Below, in pieces: positions 7,995 through 16,174 of a DNA stretch of 64,000 nt. A program made the position numbers and the translations under genes. The stretch comes from Streptomyces hyaluromycini (GTDB taxonomy: Bacteria; Actinomycetota; Actinomycetes; Streptomycetales; Streptomycetaceae), in contig NZ_BCFL01000022.1 in NCBI RefSeq assembly GCF_002217755.1, positions 1 to 64,000 on the forward strand. Reading direction: 5' to 3'. Each line of letters opens with the position of its first letter. The stretch's first letter is position 1. Below the pieces are notes generated by a model. The model did not search any database, was not told the origin of the DNA, and saw nothing but the letters and a program-made list of their open reading frames with translations.

Positions 7995-8828
7995 GTGCCA
8001 GAACAGATATCCGAACGGGCTCGGCTGAGCGGGGACTGCGCCCGCTGTTTCGGGCTGTGCTGTGTAGCCCTGCCGTTCACCGCCTCGGCGGACTTCGCCG
8101 TCGACAAGCCCGCCGGAAAGCCCTGCGGCAACCTCGGCGGCGACCACCGCTGCGGCATCCACGCCGAGCTGCGGCAGAAGGGGTTCAACGGCTGCACGGT
8201 CTACGACTGCTTCGGCGCCGGTCAGCAGGTCTCGCAGGTCACCTTCGGCGGACAGGACTGGCGCTCCGGTTCCCCGGAGCGCGCCCGCCGGATGTTCGAG
8301 ACCTTCCCCGTCGTACGGCAGCTGCACGAACTGCTCCGGTACCTCACCGAGGCGCTGGACCTGCCCGCCGCCCGCCCCGTCCACGCCGAACTGGGCAGGC
8401 TCCTTGAGGACACCGAGGAGCTCACCCGGGGGACGCCGGAGGAACTCGCCGCCCTGGACGTCGCCGCGCACCGCGAGAAGGTCAACGTCCTGCTGCTGCG
8501 CACCAGCGAGCTGGCCCGCGCCGGCGTCCGCGGCAGGAAGAAGGACCGCCGGGGCGCGGATCTGATCGGCGCCCGCCTCCGGAACGCCGACCTGCGCGGG
8601 GCGAGCCTGCGCGGGGCCTGCCTGATCGCCGCCGACCTCTCCGGCGCCGATCTGCGGGACACCGACCTGATCGGCGCCGACCTGCGCGACACCGACCTCA
8701 CCGACGCGGACCTGACCGGCGCGATCTTCCTGACCCAGCCGCAGGTGACCGCGGCCCGGGGCAGCGCCGGTACCCGGCTGCCGGCGTCAGTCACCCGTCC
8801 CGTGCACTGGACAGCCGCCGCTCTCTGA
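7995..8828 (+). CDS. Cys-rich N-terminus plus pentapeptide-repeat protein
   Basis: A 277-residue two-part protein. The first 75 residues hold a cysteine cluster (DCARCFGLCCVALPF, KPCGNL, HRCGIHAEL, FNGCTVYDC) resembling the YkgJ-type zinc/iron-cluster domain. Residues from about 185 to 245 are pentapeptide repeats of the A(D/N)LRG type (NADLRGASLRGACLIAADL) forming a right-handed beta helix. The partner and role are unknown. The GTG at 7995 is taken as a leaderless start. The 3' end overlaps the convergent P450 gene by 42 bp. Confidence 0.82.
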   Translation: MPEQISERARLSGDCARCFGLCCVALPFTASADFAVDKPAGKPCGNLGGDHRCGIHAELRQKGFNGCTVYDCFGAGQQVSQVTFGGQDWRSGSPERARRMFETFPVVRQLHELLRYLTEALDLPAARPVHAELGRLLEDTEELTRGTPEELAALDVAAHREKVNVLLLRTSELARAGVRGRKKDRRGADLIGARLRNADLRGASLRGACLIAADLSGADLRDTDLIGADLRDTDLTDADLTGAIFLTQPQVTAARGSAGTRLPASVTRPVHWTAAAL

Positions 8829-10325
8829 CGTGGGCGCCTCCGGCACGGTCACCGGCGCCGGGGCGGGGGTGCGGCGCTCCAGCCGCAGCCGCAGGCCCTC
8901 CGGCATCAGCGTGAGCCGCTCGGTCACCCGCAGCCGGTAGTCCGGGTCGGCCCCGAGGCCGTAGCGGCGCAGCAGCAGGCCGAGGACCAGGGTGGCCTCG
9001 TGCAGGGCGAACTGGCGGCCGATACAGGCGCGCGCGCCGGTGCCGAACGGCTTGAAGGTGTGCGGGGCCCGGCCGCGGGCCGCCTTCGCGTCGAACCGGT
9101 CCGGGTCGAAGCTCCCGGCGTCCGGGCCCCACACCTCGGGGTCCCGGTGCAGCATCGGGGTCAGGACCAGCGCCCAGGCGCCCCGGCGCATCGGATGCCG
9201 CCCGGCCAGCACGGTGTCCTCGCGGGCCTCGCGGGCGAAGGCGGGGGCCGTCGGCCACAGCCGTAGCGACTCGTCGAGGACCCGGCGCACGTAGCGGAGT
9301 TTGGCGACCTGGTCGTAGCCCGGCGCGGGCGTGTCGCCCCAGACGCGGTCGACCTCGGCGGCCGCCCTGGCCGCGATCTCGGGGTGCAGGGCGAGGTAGT
9401 ACAGGGCGAAGGAGAGCGCGCCCGAGGTGGTCTCGTGGCCGGCCACCAGGAAGGTGATCACCTGCCGTCGTACGTTCTCGGCGGAAAGGCGCTCACCGGT
9501 CTCCGGGTGGGACGTCTCCAGCATCCGGTCGAGCAGGTCGCCCTCCCCGCGCCCGGTCCGGCGCCGCTCGGCTACCAGGTCGTCGACCGTGCGGTTGAGG
9601 TGGTCGATGTCGGCCGCGTTGCGCCGGGAGGCCTGCCGCAGCATCAGCGGGGCCAGCGGCGCGGGCACGCTGTTGAGGCGCTGGGCGTACGTGAGCGTGC
9701 CGATCATCGAGGTCACGAAGGGGTGCGGCCGGTCCCGCTCGAACGAGCCGAAGTCGTGCCCGAACCCGGTGCGGGCGATCGTCTCCAGGGTCAGCTTGGT
9801 CATGTCGCCGGGCACGTCCACCCAGCGGCCGGCCGCCAGCTCGCGGTCCCAGTGGTCGGTCAGCCGCCCGGCCACCGCCAGCATCATCGCGTGGTAGCCC
9901 TCCATGGCCTCCCGGCTGAAGCCCGGGGCGAGGACGTCGTGCGCCAGCTGCCAGTTCGGCTCGTGGTTGTACGCCGTGAACAGGCCGTCCCCGGCGACCG
10001 GACGGAGATTGGCCACCCCGAGCCCCACGTGCTTGGCGAACCGCGACTCGTCGGCCATGTCGGCGGCCAGTTCGGCACCCCACACGAACACGAACTCGTT
10101 GCCGAACGCCCTGCGCCGGAAGATCGGGCCCAGCTGCTCCGCGATGCGCATCGAGTCCTGGAGCGGGGTGCGCCGGTCGACGCCCAGGACGTCGCCGAGG
10201 AGCGGCAGCCGGCGCGGCGGGTGCGGGATGCGGTGCAGTTCCGGCCAGCCGTGCTCGGCGCCCCGGAACCCCTTCGGCAGCGGGCCGCCCGGCCCCGTCC
10301 CCGGCTGTGTGACCGTCTCCGCCAT
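8787..10325 (-). CDS. Cytochrome P450, CYP102-type heme domain without reductase
   Basis: A 512-residue P450 similar to the heme half of P450 BM3 (FAKHVGLGVANLRPVAGDGLFTA, MTKLTLETIARTGFGHDFGSF). Complete catalytic elements are present: I-helix AGHETTSG, ExxR as ESLR and heme loop FGTGARACIG. It ends shortly after the heme domain with CPVHGTGD, so it must use separate redox partners, as stand-alone CYP102B-type proteins do. Fatty-acid hydroxylation is a reasonable guess. I chose ATG 10325; an upstream ATG would run into the operator region. The divergent TetR gene at 10434 is the likely repressor. Confidence 0.92.
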   Translation of the reverse strand: MAETVTQPGTGPGGPLPKGFRGAEHGWPELHRIPHPPRRLPLLGDVLGVDRRTPLQDSMRIAEQLGPIFRRRAFGNEFVFVWGAELAADMADESRFAKHVGLGVANLRPVAGDGLFTAYNHEPNWQLAHDVLAPGFSREAMEGYHAMMLAVAGRLTDHWDRELAAGRWVDVPGDMTKLTLETIARTGFGHDFGSFERDRPHPFVTSMIGTLTYAQRLNSVPAPLAPLMLRQASRRNAADIDHLNRTVDDLVAERRRTGRGEGDLLDRMLETSHPETGERLSAENVRRQVITFLVAGHETTSGALSFALYYLALHPEIAARAAAEVDRVWGDTPAPGYDQVAKLRYVRRVLDESLRLWPTAPAFAREAREDTVLAGRHPMRRGAWALVLTPMLHRDPEVWGPDAGSFDPDRFDAKAARGRAPHTFKPFGTGARACIGRQFALHEATLVLGLLLRRYGLGADPDYRLRVTERLTLMPEGLRLRLERRTPAPAPVTVPEAPTSESGGCPVHGTGD

Positions 10326-10367
10326 GACGCGATCTCCCTCGATGCTGCGGCAGGTTGAGCTAGTTGT

Positions 10368-10417
10368 ACGTGAGTTCAATAGGCGGTTTCAGTCTCGTCC
10401 CGTTGTTGAACCCACGT
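10368..10417. promoter_or_regulatory. Paired operator between P450 and TetR genes
   Basis: ACGTGAGTTCAA (10368-10379) is mirrored by TTGAACCCACGT (10406-10417) with one mismatch. Each arm, extended outward, is itself a rough palindrome of the form TTG(T)ACGTGRGTTCAA. Two TetR dimers could bind here and close both divergent promoters. Confidence 0.62.
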
Positions 10418-10433
10418 CAAGTAAAGTGCGGAC

Positions 10434-11039
10434 ATGGTCCCGAACCAGGGTGAGCGCAGCCGCCGCAGACTCAGCACCGCGGCCCGCCGTGAGCAGCTCC
10501 TGTCGGTCGGGGCCAGGCTCTTCTCGGAGAGCCCGTACGACGACGTGTGGATCGAGCAGGTCGCCGAGATCGCGGGTGTCTCCCGTGGCCTGCTGTACCA
10601 CTATTTTCCGACGAAACGTGATTTCTTCGCGGCGGTCGTGGAGCGGGAGAGCGAGCGGATGCTGCGGATGACGGCGGCCGAGCCGGGTGTGCCCGCCCGT
10701 CAGCAGCTCACCGCGAGCCTCGACATCTACCTCGACTACGTCCAGACCCACGCGCACGGCTTCCGCGCCTTCCATCGCGCGGAGGCCTCCGGCGACCAGG
10801 CCGTACGCCACGTCTATCGGCAGGCCCAGGCCGCCCAGGAGCGCCAGATCCTCGCCGCCCTCGCGGGCGACCCCGAGTTCGGCCCCGCCCTCGAACGGCG
10901 CCCCGACACCCGGCTGGCGGTGCGCGGCTGGCTCGCCTTCACCACCCATGTCTGCCTGGAGTGGCTGCGCACCGAGGAGCTGACGCGGGAACAGGTGCGG
11001 GACCTGTGCGCGCGGGCGCTGCTGGGCGTCATCTCCTGA
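10434..11039 (+). CDS. TetR-family regulator
   Basis: A 201-residue regulator with an N-terminal TetR helix-turn-helix (IEQVAEIAGVSRGLLYHYFPTKRDFF) and a helical ligand domain ending EWLRTEELTREQVRDL. It is divergent from the CYP102-type P450 with 108 bp between the starts, and a strong inverted repeat lies in that gap. The natural inference is autoregulation plus repression of the P450, with a fatty acid or similar hydrophobic compound as inducer. The ribosome site before ATG 10434 is weak. Confidence 0.92.
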   Translation: MVPNQGERSRRRLSTAARREQLLSVGARLFSESPYDDVWIEQVAEIAGVSRGLLYHYFPTKRDFFAAVVERESERMLRMTAAEPGVPARQQLTASLDIYLDYVQTHAHGFRAFHRAEASGDQAVRHVYRQAQAAQERQILAALAGDPEFGPALERRPDTRLAVRGWLAFTTHVCLEWLRTEELTREQVRDLCARALLGVIS

Positions 11040-11119
11040 CCGTCCCTGTTCCGCCCGCACCCTCTTCTTCACGTGCCCGAGGCGCTCCGTGCTTGGCGTA
11101 CCCCCCGATCTTCGATAGG

Positions 11120-11138
11120 TTAGGTGAGGCTTACCTAA
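11120..11138 (+). promoter_or_regulatory. DmdR/IdeR iron box
   Basis: TTAGGTGAGGCTTACCTAA matches the DtxR-family 19-bp consensus with two differences. It directly abuts the ribosome site AAGGAGG of the next gene, so iron-loaded repressor would block transcription, or even cover the start region. Confidence 0.88.
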
Positions 11139-11150
11139 GGAGGATTCGGG

Positions 11151-11882
11151 ATGGGTGACGAACAGGCAGCCTGGGCGGCCGGACCCGGTGCGGCGGAGCA
11201 GGCCCGGTCCCTGCTGGCCGTCGCGTGGTCGTGCATGGTGACCGCGGACGGCGGACGCGAGGAGTACGTCGGCGCCCACGCCGTCGCCGACGACGGCCGG
11301 GTGCTGCTGCACGTGCCCGAGGACAGCGCCCTGCTCACGGCCGCGATCTGCGCCCCGCGCGGCGAGCCGTCCGCGGTGCTGGAGTTCGCCGATGTCGCAC
11401 CCGTCCCGGTGCGGGGCCGGATCCGGGCCCGGCTCTGGATGGCCGGCTGGTTCACCCCCAAGGACGAGCACCTCGTCTTCCAGCCCACCCGCGTGGTGCT
11501 GCGCCGGCCCTCCGGCGCGGTCGTCGTCGACCTCGACGAGTTCGCCGCCGCGCAGCCGGACCCGCTGGCCGGCGCCGAGGCCACACTGCTGACCCACCTG
11601 GCCGACGCCCACCCGGACGCCGTCGAGCGGCTCACCCGGCTCGTCGAGCCCGAGAGCCTGCACGCCGCGACCCGCGTCCAGCCCCTCGCCGTGGACCGGC
11701 ACGGACTGACCCTGCGCATCGAACGCACCCGCGCCCATGGCGACGTACGGCTCGCCTTCCACGCCCCCGCCGACGACGTCGCCCAGCTCACCGAGCGCAT
11801 GCACGTCCTGCTGGCCCGGGCGAGCGCGGCCGCCTCCTGCCCGCGGACGCTACAGCGGCAGCGCGCAGACGGCGACCGGTGA
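11151..11882 (+). CDS. Iron-regulated DUF2470 / FMN-binding split-barrel-like protein
   Basis: A 243-residue protein with a pyridoxamine-oxidase-like split-barrel N-terminus (VTADGGREEYVGAHAVADDGRVLL) and a C-terminal DUF2470 helix bundle (LTHLADAHPDAVERLTRLV, then a basic-residue strand). DUF2470 domains occur in heme-oxygenase-like and heme-utilisation proteins. Together with the iron box, a role in heme iron recovery or iron-starvation metabolism is likely. The ATG at 11151 has AAGGAGG eight bases upstream. The last 33 bp overlap the convergent lactonase gene. Confidence 0.82.
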   Translation: MGDEQAAWAAGPGAAEQARSLLAVAWSCMVTADGGREEYVGAHAVADDGRVLLHVPEDSALLTAAICAPRGEPSAVLEFADVAPVPVRGRIRARLWMAGWFTPKDEHLVFQPTRVVLRRPSGAVVVDLDEFAAAQPDPLAGAEATLLTHLADAHPDAVERLTRLVEPESLHAATRVQPLAVDRHGLTLRIERTRAHGDVRLAFHAPADDVAQLTERMHVLLARASAAASCPRTLQRQRADGDR

Positions 11883-13052
11883 CGCGAACGGCTCGCCCGC
11901 GAGCCCGAGTTCACCACTGTGCGGGTCGACGGTGAAGACGCTCACGGTGCCGGACCGCTGGTTGGCCGCGAACAGCAGCCGGCCGTCGGGGGAGAAGGCG
12001 ATCTGGCGGGGGAAGTCCCCGTGCACCGGCACCGTGTCCAGCAGCCGCAGCCGGGCCCCGTCGGCCTCGACCGCGTACCGGGCGAGTGTGTTGTCGCCCC
12101 GGTTGGCCAGGTAGGCGTAGGCGCCGTCCGCGGTGACCAGGAACTGGGCCGGGTAGTTGGTGGTGCCGGCCGTGCTGCCGGTGGACTGCGGCTCGCCGAT
12201 CGTCAGGCGGGCGGTGGCCGGGTCGTAGGCGCAGACCGAGACCGTGTCGCCCACCTCGTCGGCCAGGTACGCGTACCGTCCGCCCGGATGGAAGGTCAGA
12301 TGGCGGGGGCCCGCCCCCGGCTTCGTGTGCGCCTGGGCGACCTCGGTGAGGGTGCCCTGTGCCGGATCGAGGCGGTAGCTGTAGACCGTGTCGGTGCCCA
12401 GGTCCACGGCGAGGACGTGGCCGCCGTCCGGGCTGGTGATGAACTGGTGGGCGTGCGGGCCCTGCTGGCCGGGTCCGGGCGCCGGGCTGGAGTGCGTGAC
12501 CAGGGCCGTGCGCTCGCCGAGGGCGCCGGTGGTGTCGATCGGGTGCACGGCCACGCTGCCCGAGGTGTAGTTGGCGCTCAGCAGCCAGCGGCCGGTGGGA
12601 TGGACCGAGAGGTGGCACGGGCCCGCCCCGCCCGTGCTCCGGCTGCCCAGGATCCTCCGGTCCGCCAGGCGTACGGCGGTCACGCTCCCGTCCGCGCGCT
12701 CGTTCACCGCGTACAGCGTGCGGCCGTCCGGGTGGACGGCGAGGTACGACGGGTCGGCGACCCCGGTGAGCGTGCCGGCGCCGGTGATCACGCCGGTCAC
12801 CGGGTCGTAGGAGGCGATGCCGATGCCGGTGCCGCCGCCGTCCACGGAGGTGTAGGTGCCGAGGTAGAGCGGACGGGGAGCCGAGGGAGTCTTCGCCGGG
12901 GCGGCGGCCGCAGACTGTGCCGCCCCGCGTGGCCGCTGCGCGGGCGGTGCCGCCGGGGCCGGGACCGCGACCACCGCGGCCGCGCCCGCCAGCGCGCCGA
13001 CGAACCGGCGCCTGCTCCAGCCGCCGCGCGTCCCTTCCGTACCACTGGCCAT
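11850..13052 (-). CDS. Tat-exported lactonase-family beta-propeller
   Basis: About 400 residues. The signal peptide has the Tat motif SRRRFVGALAG followed by AVVAVPAPA. The mature protein is a seven-bladed 6-phosphogluconolactonase-like (Pgl) propeller: LYLGTYTS, YLAVHPDGRTLYAVNE, PCHLSVHPTGRWLLSANYTSGSV, GPRHLTFHPGGRYAYLADE and RQIAFSPDGRLLFAANQRSGTV. Because it is exported it probably does not serve the pentose pathway, and an extracellular lactone or sugar-acid substrate is more likely. The chosen start, 13052, has GAGGTG upstream. Confidence 0.85.
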   Translation of the reverse strand: MASGTEGTRGGWSRRRFVGALAGAAAVVAVPAPAAPPAQRPRGAAQSAAAAPAKTPSAPRPLYLGTYTSVDGGGTGIGIASYDPVTGVITGAGTLTGVADPSYLAVHPDGRTLYAVNERADGSVTAVRLADRRILGSRSTGGAGPCHLSVHPTGRWLLSANYTSGSVAVHPIDTTGALGERTALVTHSSPAPGPGQQGPHAHQFITSPDGGHVLAVDLGTDTVYSYRLDPAQGTLTEVAQAHTKPGAGPRHLTFHPGGRYAYLADEVGDTVSVCAYDPATARLTIGEPQSTGSTAGTTNYPAQFLVTADGAYAYLANRGDNTLARYAVEADGARLRLLDTVPVHGDFPRQIAFSPDGRLLFAANQRSGTVSVFTVDPHSGELGLAGEPFASPVAVCALPL

Positions 13053-13158
13053 GCCACGCACCTCAGGTCGTGAGTCACCCCGGACCTGACACACCTTGAC
13101 GTGAACCGAGGGGCCGACGCAAGAAAAGCAACGCCTGTTGCATCAGGTGCAATGGTTG

Positions 13159-14187
13159 CTACCAGTCGCCGTCCTCCACGGGTTCGCCCGCCGCGTCCTT
13201 CAGGGGGACCACCTGCCCCGGGGACGGCTGCTGCCAGGGCTCCAGGTCGTCGCCGAGCCAGTCGCCGACCGGCTTGACCGCCTCCAGGGTGTCCGTGGGG
13301 GCGAGATCCCGGGCGTCCTGGTCGTAGTAGTCGTACCAGGGCAGCCCCGCGCGGGTGTAGGCCGCCCGGTCCACCGGCGACGGCGGGGGTGCCTCGCCCG
13401 TGATGCGGTGCCACTGCGGGGGCGTGACCAGGTGCACGAAGACGCGTCCGGCCGGGGTCTCGGCCCAGTCCCGCAGCGGCCGGTCGTCCTCGTACACCTC
13501 CTGGCGCATCGAGCCGCCGACACCCAGCCCCATGGCCGCCGGGGCCGCTCCCGGCGCGGCTGCCGCCATGGGCAGTGCCGCGCCGAAGGAGCCGGCCGAC
13601 CGACGGCTGCGCATCCGCTCCCGGCCCAGCCGCTCCCGCCGCAGCCGCTCCTGACGGTGGTACTCGGCGAGTGCCTCCTCGGACAGCGGGAAGGACTGGA
13701 GCTGCACCCCGCCCCACACCTCCTCGCCGGTGACCTGTCCCTCCACCGTCGCACCCAGACCGAGCGGCACCGCCACGAACTGGCGCACCGTGCCCTTCCC
13801 GGAGTTGATCCCGTCCAGCCATGGCTGCCGGGGGAGCGCCAGATAGTTCTGCGGTTGCTGCGAGAGCCGGTCGCTCCACGGCTTGCCGGACACCGCGCAC
13901 ACCTTGCCCACGCCGACCTGGAGAGCCGCCGGCCGCGCCGTGCCCGCGAAGCTCAGCCACATCGCCTCGCGCAGGTACACCGGCAGCATCACCCCGCCCC
14001 GCGCCCGCCACTCGGCCGGAACCGTGTCCGGGTGGTCGCTCACCCGCCGGACCGGGAACTCGCCGAGCCCCGGCGGCAGCGGATGCGTGCCCGTCTCCGG
14101 CAGCCGCAGCGTGCGCACGAACCGCACCGCCACCCCACCCGGCAGCCGCAGTGTGTTCCCGTCGATCCGTACCGCCGTGTCCGTCAT
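13159..14187 (-). CDS. Conserved hypothetical protein coupled to FUSC exporter
   Basis: A 342-residue protein that I do not recognise. It has no signal peptide or membrane segment. The N-terminal half contains strand-like segments (VAVRFVRTLRLPETGTHPLPPGLGEFPVRRV, VYLREAMWLSF, VRQFVAVPLGLGATVEGQVTG). Near residue 165 there is an Arg-rich helix (RRERLGRERMRSRR), then an Ala/Gly linker. The tail is rich in Trp, Asp and Pro (YDYYDQDARDLAPTDTLE). Its ATG overlaps the stop of the FUSC gene as ATGA, so the two are translationally coupled and probably act together. Confidence 0.75.
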   Translation of the reverse strand: MTDTAVRIDGNTLRLPGGVAVRFVRTLRLPETGTHPLPPGLGEFPVRRVSDHPDTVPAEWRARGGVMLPVYLREAMWLSFAGTARPAALQVGVGKVCAVSGKPWSDRLSQQPQNYLALPRQPWLDGINSGKGTVRQFVAVPLGLGATVEGQVTGEEVWGGVQLQSFPLSEEALAEYHRQERLRRERLGRERMRSRRSAGSFGAALPMAAAAPGAAPAAMGLGVGGSMRQEVYEDDRPLRDWAETPAGRVFVHLVTPPQWHRITGEAPPPSPVDRAAYTRAGLPWYDYYDQDARDLAPTDTLEAVKPVGDWLGDDLEPWQQPSPGQVVPLKDAAGEPVEDGDW

Positions 14188-15464
14188 CGGCGTGCCCCCT
14201 TCTCCGTCCCGGAGGGAGAACGCACCGCACCGCCGGCCCGGTTCCGCCGCAGCCGCTCCGGCACGCCCACCCGCTCCCGCAGCCAGGTCAGCCACGGCCG
14301 CTTGGCGCGCTGCTCGCCGGAGACCCGGTCCAGCTCCTCCAGCAGACGGCGGGTGCGGTGCTCGGTGTCCAGCTCGTCGAGGAGCCGGTTGACCTCGGTC
14401 AGGACGGCGCCGAGCAGCTGCCAGTTCTGGTCGTCGCGGTGGATCTCCTGGTGGAGCAGGTCGGCGAGTTTGTCGCGGGTGCCGGTCGCGGTGTGCAGCT
14501 CGGCGGCGAGCCGGGCCTCGGCCGACTCCGCGTTCTCGCTGATGCTGGTGGTCACCAGCACCGCGAAGCTGACCACGGCGTCGGCGATCTGGGACAGCAG
14601 CTGCTCGACGGCGGCGCCCGCGTCCGGCGCGAACAGCGGTTCGGGTTCACGGGCCTTGGCCAGATCGGTGAAGGTCCGGGCCAGCACCCGCAGCACGACC
14701 GTGCAGATCTCCAGCGTGTCCAGGCCGGTGCGCAGCACCACCCGGTGCAGCAGGCCCTCCCTGACCCGCGGATTGAGCCGCAGGCTGTCCTCCGCCTGCC
14801 GCAGCGCCGCGTCCACCTCCACGATGGCGTGGTCCAGGCGGCGGGCCTCGTGCAGCCGCGCGGCCGCCTGCTGCCAGGGCATGATCTCCGCCGCCTCCTC
14901 GCCCATCCGCAGCATCAGCTGCCGCAGCCGGCGGGCGAGTCCCTCGATCGACTCGCCGGCCTCGTCCACCCACACCGGGGGCGGGAGCAGGAGGTTGCAG
15001 CCCATGCCGACGACCGCGCCGATCAGCGTCTCCACGATCCGCGCCCACGCGGTGCTGCTGATGGTGGTGACCCCGAGCACCAGCATGGCGCTGATCGCCA
15101 CCTCGGGGATGTACTCGTCGACGCGCACCAGATGCCCCACCGCCAGTGAGGCCACGATCAGCAGGGCCAGGCTCCACCAGGTCAGCCCCACCAGCTGGCT
15201 GAAGGCGATGGCGACCAGCACGCCGGCCACCACCGAGTTGACCCGGCGGAAACCGTTGGTCAGGGTGGCGTACAGGGTGACCTGGACGACCAGCAGCGCG
15301 GTCAGCGGGGCGGTCAGCGGAGCCGGTTCCGGGCTCAGGTGCAGCGCGACGACGTAGGCGATCGTGGCCGCGGTGGCCGACCGCAGCGTCTGGACGACCA
15401 CCGGGTCCCGATGCCGCCGCAGCAGTCGCGACAGCCCCTCGGCCCACTTCCGTACGTCTGGCAT
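14184..15464 (-). CDS. FUSC / aromatic-acid-exporter family membrane protein
   Basis: A 426-residue protein. The N-terminal third has about five to six membrane helices (SATAATIAYVVALHL, LTALLVVQVTLYATL, VVAGVLVAIAFSQLVGL, LALLIVASLAVGHLV, ISAMLVLGVTTISSTAW, TLIGAVVGMGCNLLL). A long cytoplasmic helical domain follows. This is the half-size FUSC/ArAE layout, associated with export of aromatic acids or other stress compounds. I chose ATG 15464 with AAGGG upstream. It is the first gene of a two-gene operon. Confidence 0.85.
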   Translation of the reverse strand: MPDVRKWAEGLSRLLRRHRDPVVVQTLRSATAATIAYVVALHLSPEPAPLTAPLTALLVVQVTLYATLTNGFRRVNSVVAGVLVAIAFSQLVGLTWWSLALLIVASLAVGHLVRVDEYIPEVAISAMLVLGVTTISSTAWARIVETLIGAVVGMGCNLLLPPPVWVDEAGESIEGLARRLRQLMLRMGEEAAEIMPWQQAAARLHEARRLDHAIVEVDAALRQAEDSLRLNPRVREGLLHRVVLRTGLDTLEICTVVLRVLARTFTDLAKAREPEPLFAPDAGAAVEQLLSQIADAVVSFAVLVTTSISENAESAEARLAAELHTATGTRDKLADLLHQEIHRDDQNWQLLGAVLTEVNRLLDELDTEHRTRRLLEELDRVSGEQRAKRPWLTWLRERVGVPERLRRNRAGGAVRSPSGTEKGARR

Positions 15465-15677
15465 CCCTTGGCCTGTTCCCACTCGTGTGTCACGTCGAAC
15501 GTATTGTCCACAGATCACTCGCGCGCGCTAGTGGCTGGTTGACCAGAGGGGATCACGGAGCGTCTGCCGAAATGCCGTGGGCACCGCGGCACGGCACCGG
15601 AAACCGGACGCCTGGCCGGTGCGTCTCCTGCAACCGGGGACAACTGGACGGTCGGGTGGGACGGAGGGGCTGGGGCG

Positions 15678-16076
15678 TTGGACTTCGGTGCGGTGCTGTG
15701 CACGGCGGCAGGCCTGGTGCTGCTGGGGATCGCGGTGCGCGAGGGCGCGGTGGTACAGCGGTTGCGGCAGCACGGGGTGCGGACCTGGGGAGTCGTCGTG
15801 GACAACGTCCGCACCCGCGACAACCAGGGACCGAAGTGGATCCCCGTCATCGCCTTCACGGACCGCTCGGGCCACCGGGTGGAGTTCTCGCCACGCATGC
15901 AGGGGGCCGGCCTGGGGCTGGAGACGGGACGGCAGGTGGAGATCGTCTATCTGGCGCAGAGCCCCCGGGTCGCCCGGGTCCGCATGTGGCGGCACGTGGT
16001 GGGGCCGGTGGTGTTCCTCGTGTTCGGCGGCGTGGCCTTCCTGGGCATGGGGGTCGTCATCGCCCTGACGAGCTGA
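15678..16076 (+). CDS. DUF3592 membrane protein
   Basis: A 132-residue protein with membrane helices at both ends (VLCTAAGLVLLGIAVREG and VVGPVVFLVFGGVAFLGMGVVIAL). Between them is a beta-rich region (GVVVDNVRTRDNQGPKWIPVIAFTDRSG, VEIVYLAQSPRVARV) typical of DUF3592. The function is unknown. The start is TTG 15678 with GGAGGGGC about ten bases upstream. No neighbour gives a functional hint. Confidence 0.8.
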   Translation: MDFGAVLCTAAGLVLLGIAVREGAVVQRLRQHGVRTWGVVVDNVRTRDNQGPKWIPVIAFTDRSGHRVEFSPRMQGAGLGLETGRQVEIVYLAQSPRVARVRMWRHVVGPVVFLVFGGVAFLGMGVVIALTS

Positions 16077-16174
16077 CCCCGCGGCGAAAACGCCGCGACC
16101 GGGCCGACCGTGATCGGCTAGGGTCGGCCGGCATCGGACCGGCCACCGTCGGGCAGGTCACAGGGGGGGATCCG

